Shown one piece after another: positions 18,698-26,168 of a stretch of 64,000 bases of DNA. The stretch's first letter is position 1. Every line of letters begins with the position of its first letter. The position numbers and the translations under genes were made by a program. The notes beneath the pieces are model-generated. The model made no database searches, was not told the origin of the DNA, and worked only from the letters and a program-made list of their open reading frames with translations. This DNA is from Lujinxingia vulgaris (GTDB taxonomy: Bacteria; Myxococcota_A; Bradymonadia; Bradymonadales; Bradymonadaceae), in contig NZ_VOSM01000015.1 of NCBI RefSeq assembly GCF_007997015.1, positions 28,326-92,325 on the forward strand, read 5' to 3'.

Positions 18698-19428
18698 TCG
18701 TTTTTGGTGTGCACCCGGTCGAGGAGGTCCTCGCGAGGGCACCTCGTTCGGTCGAAGAGCTCTACGTGGTCGGCCAGCTGGGCGATCCGAAGTTCGAGAA
18801 GATCGCACAGGTAGCTGAGGATCGACGTCTGAGCGTGCGCTCTGTGAGCGCAGAAGAGATGGATGAGCTCTGTGAGGGAAACCATCAACGCATCGCCGCG
18901 AGGGTGGGCTCCTTTCCCTACGCGAGCCTGGGGGAGGTGATCGAGCGTGTGGGCGATCGCAGCCCGGCGTGTGTGCTGGTGCTCGAGCAGGTGCAGGACG
19001 CAGGGAACCTGGGCGCGATCCTGCGCAGCGCGGCCGCGTTTGGCGTGGACGCGGTGATCGTGGCCAAAGATCGCGCCGCAGGCGTCAGTGCGGCGGTGGT
19101 GCGTGCGTCTGCGGGCATGGCGTTTCATGTGCCGGTGGTGCAGGTCACCAACATCGCTCGTGCGTTGCGTGAGCTTAAGGAGGCAAACTTCTGGGTGGTT
19201 GGCACCCTGGCCGAGGGAGGAAGCGCGCTCTGGGAGCAGGACTGGTCGATGCGTGCGGCGCTGGTGATGGGCGGAGAGCATCGTGGGATCCGCCCGAACG
19301 TGGCCAAAGAGTGCGATTTCAGGGTGACGATTCCCCTTCGTGAGGGCGTTGAGAGCTTAAATGTGTCGGTAGCGGCGGCTGTAGCGCTCTACGATCGCGC
19401 ACGATCGCTAGGAATGACGCCGAAATGA
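18694..19428 (+). CDS. rlmB: SpoU-family 23S rRNA 2'-O-ribose methyltransferase (RlmB/TrmH type)
   Basis: A SpoU/TrmH knotted methyltransferase of 244 residues. The N-terminal substrate-binding domain begins IVFGVHPVEEVLAR. The SPOUT domain has its three motifs: LVLEQVQDAGNLGAILRSAA, ALVMGGEHRGIRPNV and IPLREGVESLNVSVAAAVAL. The length and N-terminal domain suit RlmB, which methylates a guanosine in domain V of 23S rRNA, though other TrmH members cannot be excluded. The start overlaps the pyrF stop. Confidence 0.9.
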   Translation: MIVFGVHPVEEVLARAPRSVEELYVVGQLGDPKFEKIAQVAEDRRLSVRSVSAEEMDELCEGNHQRIAARVGSFPYASLGEVIERVGDRSPACVLVLEQVQDAGNLGAILRSAAAFGVDAVIVAKDRAAGVSAAVVRASAGMAFHVPVVQVTNIARALRELKEANFWVVGTLAEGGSALWEQDWSMRAALVMGGEHRGIRPNVAKECDFRVTIPLREGVESLNVSVAAAVALYDRARSLGMTPK

Positions 19429-19467
19429 AGGAAATGACGTGGAGTGAAAAAAGCGGTCGCTTTTCGC

Positions 19468-19496
19468 TTGACACTCTTTCGAGGGGACTATATCTA
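19468..19496 (+). promoter_or_regulatory. Promoter of the tRNA-tuf-secE-nusG transcription unit
   Basis: TTGACA at 19468-19473 and TATCTA at 19491-19496 are separated by 17 bp; an overlapping TATATC is another possible -10. The promoter lies about 65 bp before the first tRNA. A perfect -35 with the ideal spacing suits a highly expressed tRNA/tuf operon. Confidence 0.75.
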
Positions 19497-19559
19497 TCTG
19501 CCCCTGCTGACGGGGCCGCACAACGCAAGACGCGGTCATCGAAGTAACCGACAGCGTTT

Positions 19560-19632
19560 GCTGGCGTAGCTCAATTGGTAGAGCAACTGCCTTGTAAGCA
19601 GTAGGTTGCAGGTTCGAGTCCCGTCGCCAGCT
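19560..19632 (+). tRNA. tRNA-Thr (UGU anticodon)
   Basis: A 73-nt cloverleaf. The acceptor GCTGGCG pairs with CGCCAGC, and the D arm is GCTC..GAGC. The anticodon stem ACTGC/GCAGT frames loop CTTGTAA with anticodon TGT. The T arm GCAGG-TTCGAGT-CCCGT has a G-T wobble. No CCA is encoded; the discriminator is T. First of four clustered tRNAs before tuf. Confidence 0.97.
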
Positions 19633-19689
19633 TTTTTCGAGAAATGAGGTTGACTCGGCTCTCGAAGTCACATAGTAGGAATCGCGCCC

Positions 19690-19771
19690 GGTGGGGTTCC
19701 CGAGCGGTCAAAGGGACCAGACTGTAAATCTGGCGGCTCAGCCTTCGCAGGTTCGAATCCTGCCCCCACCA
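19690..19771 (+). tRNA. tRNA-Tyr (GUA anticodon)
   Basis: An 82-nt type II tRNA with a long variable arm. The acceptor GGTGGGG pairs with CCCCACC, the anticodon loop CTGTAAA carries GTA, and the T loop is TTCGAAT. The discriminator is A and no CCA is encoded. Confidence 0.97.
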
Positions 19772-19813
19772 TGAGAGACGTTCTGACCGAAACGAAAAAC
19801 CGGGTCAGTCAGC

Positions 19814-19886
19814 GCGGGAGTAGCTCAATTGGTAGAGCATCAGCCTTCCAAGCTGAGGGTTGCGGGTTCGAGTCCCGTCTCCCGCT
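19814..19886 (+). tRNA. tRNA-Gly (UCC anticodon)
   Basis: A 73-nt cloverleaf: acceptor GCGGGAG with CTCCCGC, anticodon loop CTTCCAA with anticodon TCC between CAGC and GCTG, T loop TTCGAGT and discriminator T. Confidence 0.97.
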
Positions 19887-19933
19887 CTCAAACATAGCGA
19901 GTCAACGATGCAGCGACGTTGATGAGCGTTCAT

Positions 19934-20006
<73 letters not shown>

Positions 20007-20029
20007 TACGGCAAAGCCACTGGACGCAT

Positions 20030-20051
20030 GAGCCCCTGGAGACAGGGGCTC
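20030..20051 (+). promoter_or_regulatory. Stem-loop in the tuf leader
   Basis: GAGCCCCTG (20030-20038) pairs with CAGGGGCTC (20043-20051) around a GAGA tetraloop. It lies between the last tRNA and tuf and has no T-run, so it is more likely an RNA-processing or stability element than a terminator. Confidence 0.5.
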
Positions 20052-20170
20052 AGCGATGTTGTCAGGTGGCAACGTCGTGCGGTCCAAAAGTGACCAGGCG
20101 CTGCCCGTCCAACCCAAGCATTTGTCCAAACGTACATTTGGCGTCCAAACCGCCAGAGGAGTTGAGAATC

Positions 20171-21364
20171 ATGGCCAAGGAGAAATTCGAGCGCACGAAA
20201 CCCCACGTGAACGTCGGGACCATCGGTCACGTCGATCACGGGAAAACCACCTTGACCGCGGCGATCACCCGAGTGCTCTCCGAGGCGTCTGGCGGTAAAG
20301 GTATGGCGTTCGACGAAATCGATAAGGCCCCGGAAGAGCGCGAGCGTGGTATCACGATCTCGACCGCTCACGTTGAGTACGAGACGGCCAACCGTCACTA
20401 CGCTCACGTCGACTGCCCGGGTCACGCTGACTACGTCAAGAACATGATCACCGGTGCGGCGCAGATGGACGGCGCCATCCTGGTGGTTTCGGCCGCTGAC
20501 GGCCCCATGCCGCAGACCCGCGAGCACATCCTTCTGGCCGGTCAGGTCGGTGTGCCGGCGATGGTGGTGTTCCTCAACAAGGCCGACATGGTCGACGATG
20601 AGGACCTGCTTGAGCTGGTCGAAATGGAAGTTCGCGAGCTTCTGAGCAAGTACGACTTCCCCGGCGACGACATCCCCATCGTGATCGGTTCGGCGCTTCA
20701 GGCGCTTGAAGGCGAGTCGGGCCCCTACGGTGCCGACGCCATCCTGAAGCTGATGGAAGAAGTCGACCGTTACATTCCGCTGCCCGAGCGCGACACCGAC
20801 AAGACCTTCCTGATGCCGATCGAAGACGTGTTCTCGATCTCGGGTCGCGGTACGGTCGTCACCGGTCGCATCGAGCGTGGTGTGGTCAAGCCTGGCGACG
20901 AAGCTGAAATCGTCGGTCTTCAGGAGAAGCCGGAGAAGACGGTTGTTACCGCCGTCGAAATGTTCCGCAAGTTCCTCGACGCCGGTCAGGCTGGCGACAA
21001 CGTCGGTTGCCTCCTTCGCGGTATCAAGAAGGAAGATGTCAAGCGTGGCCAGGTTCTGGCCAAGCCGGGCAGCGTGACCCCGCACACCAAGTTCGCCGCC
21101 GAGATCTACGTGCTGACCAAGGAAGAAGGTGGACGTCACACTCCCTTCTTCGCCGGTTACCGCCCGCAGTTCTACTTCCGCACCACCGACGTCACCGGTG
21201 AGATCATCCTGGAAGAAGGCGTTGAGATGGTCATGCCTGGCGACCGCATCACGGTTACCGCCAACCTGATCACCCCGATCGCCATGGAAGAAGGTCTGCG
21301 CTTCGCGGTTCGCGAAGGTAGCCGTACCGTCGGCGCCGGCGTCGTCACCAAGATCATCGAATAA
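20171..21364 (+). CDS. tuf: Translation elongation factor Tu
   Basis: GTPase that delivers aminoacyl-tRNA to the ribosome. The 397-residue product carries the G1 loop GHVDHGKT, the G2 region ([14 protein letters not shown]), G3 [21 protein letters not shown]4 NKADMVDD, the SALQAL G5 region, and domains 2 and 3 ([29 protein letters not shown]). ATG 20171 has AGAGGAG about 10 bases upstream. The gene is placed as tufB in the tRNA-tuf-tRNA-Trp-secE-nusG order. Confidence 0.99.
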   Translation: MAKEKFERTKPHVNVGTIGHVDHGKTTLTAAITRVLSEASGGKGMAFDEIDKAPEERERGITISTAHVEYETANRHYAHVDCPGHADYVKNMITGAAQMDGAILVVSAADGPMPQTREHILLAGQVGVPAMVVFLNKADMVDDEDLLELVEMEVRELLSKYDFPGDDIPIVIGSALQALEGESGPYGADAILKLMEEVDRYIPLPERDTDKTFLMPIEDVFSISGRGTVVTGRIERGVVKPGDEAEIVGLQEKPEKTVVTAVEMFRKFLDAGQAGDNVGCLLRGIKKEDVKRGQVLAKPGSVTPHTKFAAEIYVLTKEEGGRHTPFFAGYRPQFYFRTTDVTGEIILEEGVEMVMPGDRITVTANLITPIAMEEGLRFAVREGSRTVGAGVVTKIIE

Positions 21365-21372
21365 GATGATAA

Positions 21373-21413
21373 CGCGCCTCCCGGAGAATCTTCAGGAGGC
21401 GCGATATAGACCC
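21373..21413 (+). terminator. Stem-loop after tuf
   Basis: CGCGCCTCC (21373-21381) pairs with GGAGGCGCG (21405-21413) right after the tuf stop. There is no T-run, so it may be a partial terminator or a processing site before tRNA-Trp. Confidence 0.45.
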
Positions 21414-21446
21414 GCAATGGGCCATCGTTGCCACTAACGATGAAGG

Positions 21447-21469
21447 ACAGGGCGCCCCATGCGCCCTGT
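21447..21469 (+). terminator. Second stem-loop between tuf and tRNA-Trp
   Basis: ACAGGGCGC (21447-21455) pairs perfectly with GCGCCCTGT (21461-21469) around CCCAT. It lies 20 bp before tRNA-Trp and is followed by TCTACC, not by a T-run. Processing or pausing is as likely as termination. Confidence 0.45.
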
Positions 21470-21489
21470 TCTACCCTGTAGCGCGGTTT

Positions 21490-21562
21490 AGGCCAGTAGC
21501 TCAGTTGGTAGAGCATCGGATTCCAAATCCGACGGTCGGGGGTTCGAGTCCCTCCTGGCCTG
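21490..21562 (+). tRNA. tRNA-Trp (CCA anticodon)
   Basis: A 73-nt cloverleaf: acceptor AGGCCAG with CTGGCCT, anticodon loop TTCCAAA with anticodon CCA between CGGA and TCCG, T loop TTCGAGT and discriminator G. It sits between tuf and secE, as in many Proteobacteria. Confidence 0.97.
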
Positions 21563-21686
21563 CTTCCCGAAGGAATCGGGATTTTACGCGCGGGGCCTCA
21601 TTACGAGAGCCCCGTCTTTGTTCCCGGCGCCGGCAGCTCGCGATCACGATGAGCTGGCTAAGAGAGAGCGCCAAACGAGAGCAATT

Positions 21687-22076
21687 ATGGACGTTTCGCG
21701 CCTGGTCACGCTGACGTATATCTCCACTGCGGTGGTGGCGTTCGTCATTTTCGACAAGACCTTCAAATGGATCTGGGCGTCGTTTGACGCGCTGTCCGAG
21801 TTCACGGTGATTCCGCCGATTCTGACGCTGACCACGACGCTGGCGATCGCGTCGGTGATCGGTCTGATCATGTGGATGAAGCGTCACCCGAAGGTCGATC
21901 CCTTCCTGACCGAAGTGATCATCGAGCTTAAGAAGGTCACCTGGCCGAGCTGGAAGGACACCCAGCGTTCGACGGTGGTGGTGATTATCTTCAGCATCAT
22001 CCTGAGCTTCTTCCTCTGGGGATCGGACCAGATCTGGAAGCGCGTTACCGACTACATCCTCACGATCGGCATTTAA
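21687..22076 (+). CDS. secE: Preprotein translocase subunit SecE
   Basis: Essential small subunit of the SecYEG channel. The 129-residue product has extra N-terminal membrane segments (LVTLTYISTAVVAFVIF and PPILTLTTTLAIASVIGLIM). The conserved SecE core is EVIIELKKVTWPSWKDTQRS followed by the essential helix VVVIIFSIILSFFLWGSD. The three-helix form is the longer version found in some Proteobacteria. ATG 21687 follows GAGAGC weakly. The gene is 12 bp upstream of nusG. Confidence 0.95.
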   Translation: MDVSRLVTLTYISTAVVAFVIFDKTFKWIWASFDALSEFTVIPPILTLTTTLAIASVIGLIMWMKRHPKVDPFLTEVIIELKKVTWPSWKDTQRSTVVVIIFSIILSFFLWGSDQIWKRVTDYILTIGI

Positions 22077-22088
22077 GGACGAACACGC

Positions 22089-22643
22089 ATGGCATCTTCG
22101 GACACCAAAGAGTGGTACATCGTCCAGACCTACTCCGGGTACGAGAATAAGGCGAAGCTCGCCCTCGAAGAGCGCATTCGCTCGGAAGGGGTCGAGGACG
22201 ATATCGGTGAGATCTTCATTCCGACCGAGACGGTCGTGGAGGTCAAAAACGGTAAGCGTCGCGAGCGTACCAAGAAGTTCTACGCGGGCTACATCTTCGT
22301 GAAGATGGTGCTCAGCGACCGGGCCTGGCACGTGGTCAAAAACACGCCGAAGATCGTCGGCTTTGTGGGCGGCAACCAGCGCAAGCCCACGCCGGTGCCG
22401 GAGGCGGAGTTCCGCAAGATCACCGAGCGCATCGAAGAAGGCAAGATGTCGACCGGCCCGTCCTACAACTTCCAGAAGGGCGATAAGATCCGCGTGATCG
22501 AGGGCAACTTCAAGGACTTCACCGGCAACATCGAAGAGGTGATGGAGGAGAAGGAGAAGTTGCGGGTCTTCGTGGAGATCTTCGGTCGTCCGACCGCGGT
22601 GGAGTTCGACTTCAACCAGGTCGAATCGGTCGCCGACGAGTGA
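22089..22643 (+). CDS. nusG: Transcription termination/antitermination factor NusG
   Basis: The 184-residue product has the NGN domain (EWYIVQTYSGYENKAKLALE, FYAGYIFVKMVLSDRAWHVV, TPKIVGFVGG) and a C-terminal KOW domain (FQKGDKIRVIEGNFKDFTGN). NusG tethers RNA polymerase to Rho or the ribosome. It is cotranscribed with secE, and a rho-independent terminator follows directly. Confidence 0.98.
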   Translation: MASSDTKEWYIVQTYSGYENKAKLALEERIRSEGVEDDIGEIFIPTETVVEVKNGKRRERTKKFYAGYIFVKMVLSDRAWHVVKNTPKIVGFVGGNQRKPTPVPEAEFRKITERIEEGKMSTGPSYNFQKGDKIRVIEGNFKDFTGNIEEVMEEKEKLRVFVEIFGRPTAVEFDFNQVESVADE

Positions 22644-22665
22644 GTCGCGAAAAGATAGAAGAAAG

Positions 22666-22699
22666 AAGCGTCGGGTCCTTGATCCGGCGCTTTTTTTAT
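22666..22699 (+). terminator. Rho-independent terminator/attenuator between nusG and rplK
   Basis: AAGCGTCGG (22666-22674) pairs with CCGGCGCTT (22684-22692) with one G-T wobble, followed by TTTTTTT at 22691-22697. This separates nusG from the L11 operon, so rplK should have its own promoter or depend on read-through. Confidence 0.85.
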
Positions 22700-22858
22700 T
22701 GTAGTTGAGCGCTCCCCGCACCGCCTGTGGCCGTTGTGGCCAGGTCGAACATCCGGGGATTTTTTATGGCAGGAGTCTGCCGGTCGGGTGAGGTCACCGG
22801 GCCAGGAGGCAGACGCTGACTGCACGTCCGCATATGACGGGCGGAGAAGAGGAGAATC
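22700..22858 (+). promoter_or_regulatory. Leader of the rplK-rplA (L11) operon
   Basis: A 159-bp non-coding stretch between the nusG terminator and rplK, ending in GAAGAGGAG before the start. In many bacteria this leader holds an L1-binding site that mimics 23S rRNA and represses the operon when L1 is in excess. I cannot assign the site with certainty. Confidence 0.4.
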
Positions 22859-23302
22859 ATGGCTAAGAAAGTCGTAGGACAGATCAAGCTGCAGGTACCT
22901 GCGGGCAAGGCGAACCCCTCGCCGCCCGTCGGTCCGGCGTTGGGCCAGCACGGCGTCAACATCATGGAGTTCTGCAAGGCGTTTAACGCGCGGACTCAGG
23001 ATCAGCCCGGGATGATCATCCCGGTCGTGATCACGGTGTACGGCGACCGCTCGTTCGACTTCATCACCAAGACCCCGCCGGCGGCGGTGCTGGTGCTCAA
23101 GGAGCTGGGGATTCCCTCGGGCTCCGGTGTGCCCAACCGCGACAAAGTCGGTCAGCTCACCTATGAGCAGGTCAAGAAGATCGCGGAGATCAAGCTCCCC
23201 GACCTCACCACCGATGACATCGACGCGGCTGCGCGTACGGTGGCCGGGACGTGTCGTTCGATGGGTGTGGATGTGATCGGTATGGAGGTGGACAATGGCT
23301 AA
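22859..23302 (+). CDS. rplK: 50S ribosomal protein L11
   Basis: The 147-residue product matches L11 throughout: [56 protein letters not shown] and [17 protein letters not shown]11 is part of the GTPase-associated centre and senses uncharged tRNA with RelA. The last 8 bp overlap rplA, indicating translational coupling. Confidence 0.99.
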   Translation: MAKKVVGQIKLQVPAGKANPSPPVGPALGQHGVNIMEFCKAFNARTQDQPGMIIPVVITVYGDRSFDFITKTPPAAVLVLKELGIPSGSGVPNRDKVGQLTYEQVKKIAEIKLPDLTTDDIDAAARTVAGTCRSMGVDVIGMEVDNG

Positions 23303-23996
23303 GCGCGGAAAGAAGTACGCAGCGGCGTCGGCGAAGGTCGACAACCTGAAGCGTTACGAGCTTGAAGAAGCCGTTGCGCTGGTCAAAGAGATGTCGTTCG
23401 CGAAGTTCGACGAGTCGGTCGATGCGGCGATCAACCTCAACGTTAACCCCCGTCACGCCGATCAGATGGTGCGTGGTGCTGTCTCGCTGCCGCACGGCAT
23501 CGGTAAAGACACCCGCGTGCTGGTCTTCGCCAAGGGCGAGAAGGCCAAAGAGGCCGAAGAGGCCGGCGCGGATTTTGTGGGTAGCGATGAGATCATCGAG
23601 AAGATTAACGGCGGCTGGACCGACTGGGACGTCACCGTGGCGACGCCGGACATGATGGGCCAGGTCGGTCGCATCGGTCGTGTGCTCGGACCGCGTGGTC
23701 TTATGCCCAACCCGAAGGCCGGTACGGTGACCTTCGACGTGGCCAAGATCGTCAAAGAGCTTAAGGCCGGTCGCGTGGAGTTCCGCGTGGACAAGGGCGG
23801 CATCATCCACATCGGTGTGGGCCGCACCAGCTTTGAGCCGCAGAAGCTCGAGGAGAACGTCGTGGCGCTGCTCAAGATGCTTGCATCTCTGAAGCCGGCC
23901 AGCTCGAAGGCGCCGTACTTCAAGAGCATCGCGCTGAGCTCGACGATGAGCCCGTCGGTCAAGCTGGACACCTCGTTTGCCCGCGACATGCTCTAA
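23295..23996 (+). CDS. rplA: 50S ribosomal protein L1
   Basis: The 233-residue L1 shows the hallmark [20 protein letters not shown] and [18 protein letters not shown]. It forms the L1 stalk and usually autoregulates the L11 operon. It overlaps rplK by 8 bp and is followed by a strong terminator. Confidence 0.99.
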   Translation: MAKRGKKYAAASAKVDNLKRYELEEAVALVKEMSFAKFDESVDAAINLNVNPRHADQMVRGAVSLPHGIGKDTRVLVFAKGEKAKEAEEAGADFVGSDEIIEKINGGWTDWDVTVATPDMMGQVGRIGRVLGPRGLMPNPKAGTVTFDVAKIVKELKAGRVEFRVDKGGIIHIGVGRTSFEPQKLEENVVALLKMLASLKPASSKAPYFKSIALSSTMSPSVKLDTSFARDML

Positions 23997-24007
23997 GATT
24001 GTGTGAG

Positions 24008-24042
24008 AAAGACGTCGGCCCCGACGGGGCCGACGTCTTTTT
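24008..24042 (+). terminator. Terminator after rplA
   Basis: A perfect 15-bp stem (AAAGACGTCGGCCCC at 24008-24022 with 24026-24040) with loop GAC, ending in TTTTT. It ends the L11 operon and separates it from rplJ. Confidence 0.9.
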
Positions 24043-24064
24043 CGCAAAAAGCAGGACACGGTGC

Positions 24065-24093
24065 TTGACGGGGCCTTCGGGCTCGACTACGAA
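24065..24093 (+). promoter_or_regulatory. Possible promoter for the rplJL leader
   Basis: TTGACG at 24065-24070 and TACGAA at 24088-24093, with 17-bp spacing, lie about 300 bp before rplJ. The -10 is a poor match, so this is tentative. The 397-bp spacer 23997-24393 holds this, the upstream terminator and the downstream leader hairpin, with no gene visible. Confidence 0.35.
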
Positions 24094-24289
24094 GAGCGCC
24101 GTCAGTCGGGTGACCCCGGCGATAACGCCCCGCGCGGCGAGTCTGTGCGGAGCGAAGACATAGAGTTGCTTTCGACATCGAAGAAGCAGGTGAGCGCATA
24201 AGGCGCTCTTAATGTCCCGCGGAGATGATCAGATGCGACCGATTGCAGTGCCGGTGTGTTTGCCGGCGGACTGGATGACGTTGACTGAG

Positions 24290-24319
24290 ACCCTCCGCAC
24301 CTTCGGTGCCGAGGGTTTT
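24290..24319 (+). promoter_or_regulatory. L10-leader-like hairpin upstream of rplJ
   Basis: ACCCTC-C-GCACC (24290-24301) pairs with GGTGC-C-GAGGGT (24305-24316), leaving one C-C mismatch and a short loop, then TTTT. It lies about 75 bp before rplJ. The rplJL mRNA leader is classically bound by the L10-(L12)4 complex for autorepression; this structure may be part of that site or an attenuator. A search with the Rfam L10_leader model would decide. Confidence 0.5.
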
Positions 24320-24393
24320 GTTGTTGGATGGCGTCGAGTTTTCAGGTCGCGGAAGCGACAGGAGAGCTCGAAGCGAGACTTTAAGGAGATGCG

Positions 24394-24918
24394 ATGAATC
24401 GCGCGGAAAAAGAACAAGAAGTCGCGTCGATCCGCTCCGATCTCGAGCAGGCGAAATCCGTCATCCTGGCGAGTCATGTGGGCATGGACGTGAACACGGT
24501 CAACGAACTTCGCTCGAAGTTCCGCGCCGAGGGCGTTCAGTACCGGGTGGTCAAGAATACGCTGGCGAAGCTGGCGATCTCGGGCACCGACATGGAAGTG
24601 ATCTCGGACATGTTTGTGGGTCCGGTGGCAATCGCGTTTAGCGAAGAAGATGCCGTCAGCCCTGCCCGAGTGATGAAAGACTTCGCCAAGGATCACGATG
24701 CCTATGAGGTGCGTGGTGGCTACCTGGACGGGACGGCGCTGGATGTAGCCGGCGTCAAGCGTCTGGCCGATATGCCGACCAAAGACGAGCTGCGCGCGAA
24801 AGTGCTCAGCCTGTTCACGGCGGTTCCCACCAAGTTTGTTCGCACGCTCAACGCCGCGCCGACGTCCTTTTTGCAGGTTCTTACGGCCCGCAAGCAGGAT
24901 ATCGAGCAGAGCGCCTGA
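24394..24918 (+). CDS. rplJ: 50S ribosomal protein L10
   Basis: The 174-residue product has the L10 N-terminal domain (NRAEKEQEVASIRSDLEQAK; YRVVKNTLAKLAISGTD; GPVAIAFSEED) and a C-terminal helix that carries the L7/L12 dimers. AAGGAG precedes ATG 24394. The long leader upstream carries the probable autoregulatory hairpin. Confidence 0.98.
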   Translation: MNRAEKEQEVASIRSDLEQAKSVILASHVGMDVNTVNELRSKFRAEGVQYRVVKNTLAKLAISGTDMEVISDMFVGPVAIAFSEEDAVSPARVMKDFAKDHDAYEVRGGYLDGTALDVAGVKRLADMPTKDELRAKVLSLFTAVPTKFVRTLNAAPTSFLQVLTARKQDIEQSA

Positions 24919-25000
24919 TCGGAGAGGGACGACCTCTTCACTCATTACGAAAAACACCAGAAAAGCTCGCGTGCTGGCGAGCGCTTAAGGAGAGAACACC

Positions 25001-25381
25001 ATGGCTGATGTCACCAAAGAGCAAGTCGTTGAGTTTCTTAGCAACATGAGCGTGATGGACCTTGCCGGTCTTGTCGAAGAGCTGGAAGAGAAGTGGGGCG
25101 TGAGCGCCGCCGCTGCTGCTCCGGTGATGATGGCTGCTGGCCCGGGTGCCGGCGAAGCCGCCGCCGAGAAGACCGAATTCGACGTCGTTCTGGCCAGCTT
25201 CGGCGACCAGAAGATCAAGGTCATCAAGGCCGTCCGCGAGCTCACCGGTCTGGGTCTTAAGGACGCCAAGGATCTGGTCGAAGGTGCCCCCTCGACCGTC
25301 AAGGAAGGCGCGGACAAGGACGAAGCCGAGAAGTTCAAGGCTGCCCTTGAAGAAGTCGGCGCGACCGTCGAACTCAAGTAA
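25001..25381 (+). CDS. rplL: 50S ribosomal protein L7/L12
   Basis: The 126-residue product has the dimerisation domain ([20 protein letters not shown]), an Ala-rich hinge and the factor-binding domain ([34 protein letters not shown]). L7/L12 recruits translation GTPases. The gene is closed by a terminator and then a repeat array. rpoB, which normally follows, is absent. Confidence 0.98.
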   Translation: MADVTKEQVVEFLSNMSVMDLAGLVEELEEKWGVSAAAAAPVMMAAGPGAGEAAAEKTEFDVVLASFGDQKIKVIKAVRELTGLGLKDAKDLVEGAPSTVKEGADKDEAEKFKAALEEVGATVELK

Positions 25382-25423
25382 TCGCATGCTCCTGTGAGGG
25401 AGCGCGGTTATGGAAGTGCAAAT

Positions 25424-25457
25424 AACCCCGATGCCTGTAGAGGCGTCGGGGTTTTTT
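25424..25457 (+). terminator. Terminator after rplL
   Basis: AACCCCGATGCC (25424-25435) pairs with GGCGTCGGGGTT (25442-25453) with one T-G wobble, followed by a T-run to 25457. This closes the rplJL transcript. Confidence 0.9.
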
Positions 25458-25470
25458 GTTTGGTGGCGAG

Positions 25471-26168
25471 GGTGCCAGGCCTTCGTGCAGATGGAATCGC
25501 CGTGGTGCCAGGCACTCGTGCAAGTTCGAGAAGATCGGGTGCCAGGCACTCGTGCTAGTTTAAGAAGATCGGGTGCCAGGCAGTCGAGCAGGTTCGAGAA
25601 GATCGGGTGCCAGGCAGTCGAGCAGGTTCAAAAAGATCGGGTGCCAGGCCTTCGTGCAGGTTCGAGAAGATCGGGTGCCAGGCAGTCGTGCAGGATGGAA
25701 TCGCCGTGGTGCCAGGCCTTCGTGCAAGTTCGAGAAGATCGGGTGCCAGGCAGTCGTTCAGGTTCGAGAAGATCGGGTGCCAGGCCATCGTGCAGGATGG
25801 AATCGCCGTGGTGCCAGGCCATCGTGCAGGATGGAATCGCCGTGGTGCCAGGCAGTCGCGCAGGATGGAATCGCCGTGGTGCCAGGCAGTCGTGCAGGAT
25901 GGAATCGCCGTGGTGCCAGGCAGTCGTGCAGGATGGAATCGCCGTGGTGCCAGGCAGTCGCGCAGGATGGAATCGCCGTGGTGCCAGGCAGTCGTGCAGG
26001 ATGGAATCGCCGTGGTGCCAGGCAGTCGTGCAGGATGGAATCGCCGTGGTGCCAGGCAGTCGTGCAGGATGGAATCGCCGTGGTGCCAGGCCTTCGAGCA
26101 AGTTCGAGAAGATCGGGTGCCAGGCAGTCGTGCAGGATGGAATTGCCGTGGTGCCAGGCGATCGATCA
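25471..26168 (+). repeat. Core-repeat array 2 (34-bp period, 21 copies)
   Basis: This is the most regular array: 21 copies of GGTGCCAGGC at an exact 34-bp period (the first unit is 33 bp). Two tail types occur. CAGGTTCGAGAAGATCG dominates the left half and CAGGATGGAATCGCCGT the right half, where several adjacent units are identical. It fills the space between rplL and the convergent anti-sigma-like gene, and its last core reaches that gene's stop codon. Confidence 0.96.
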
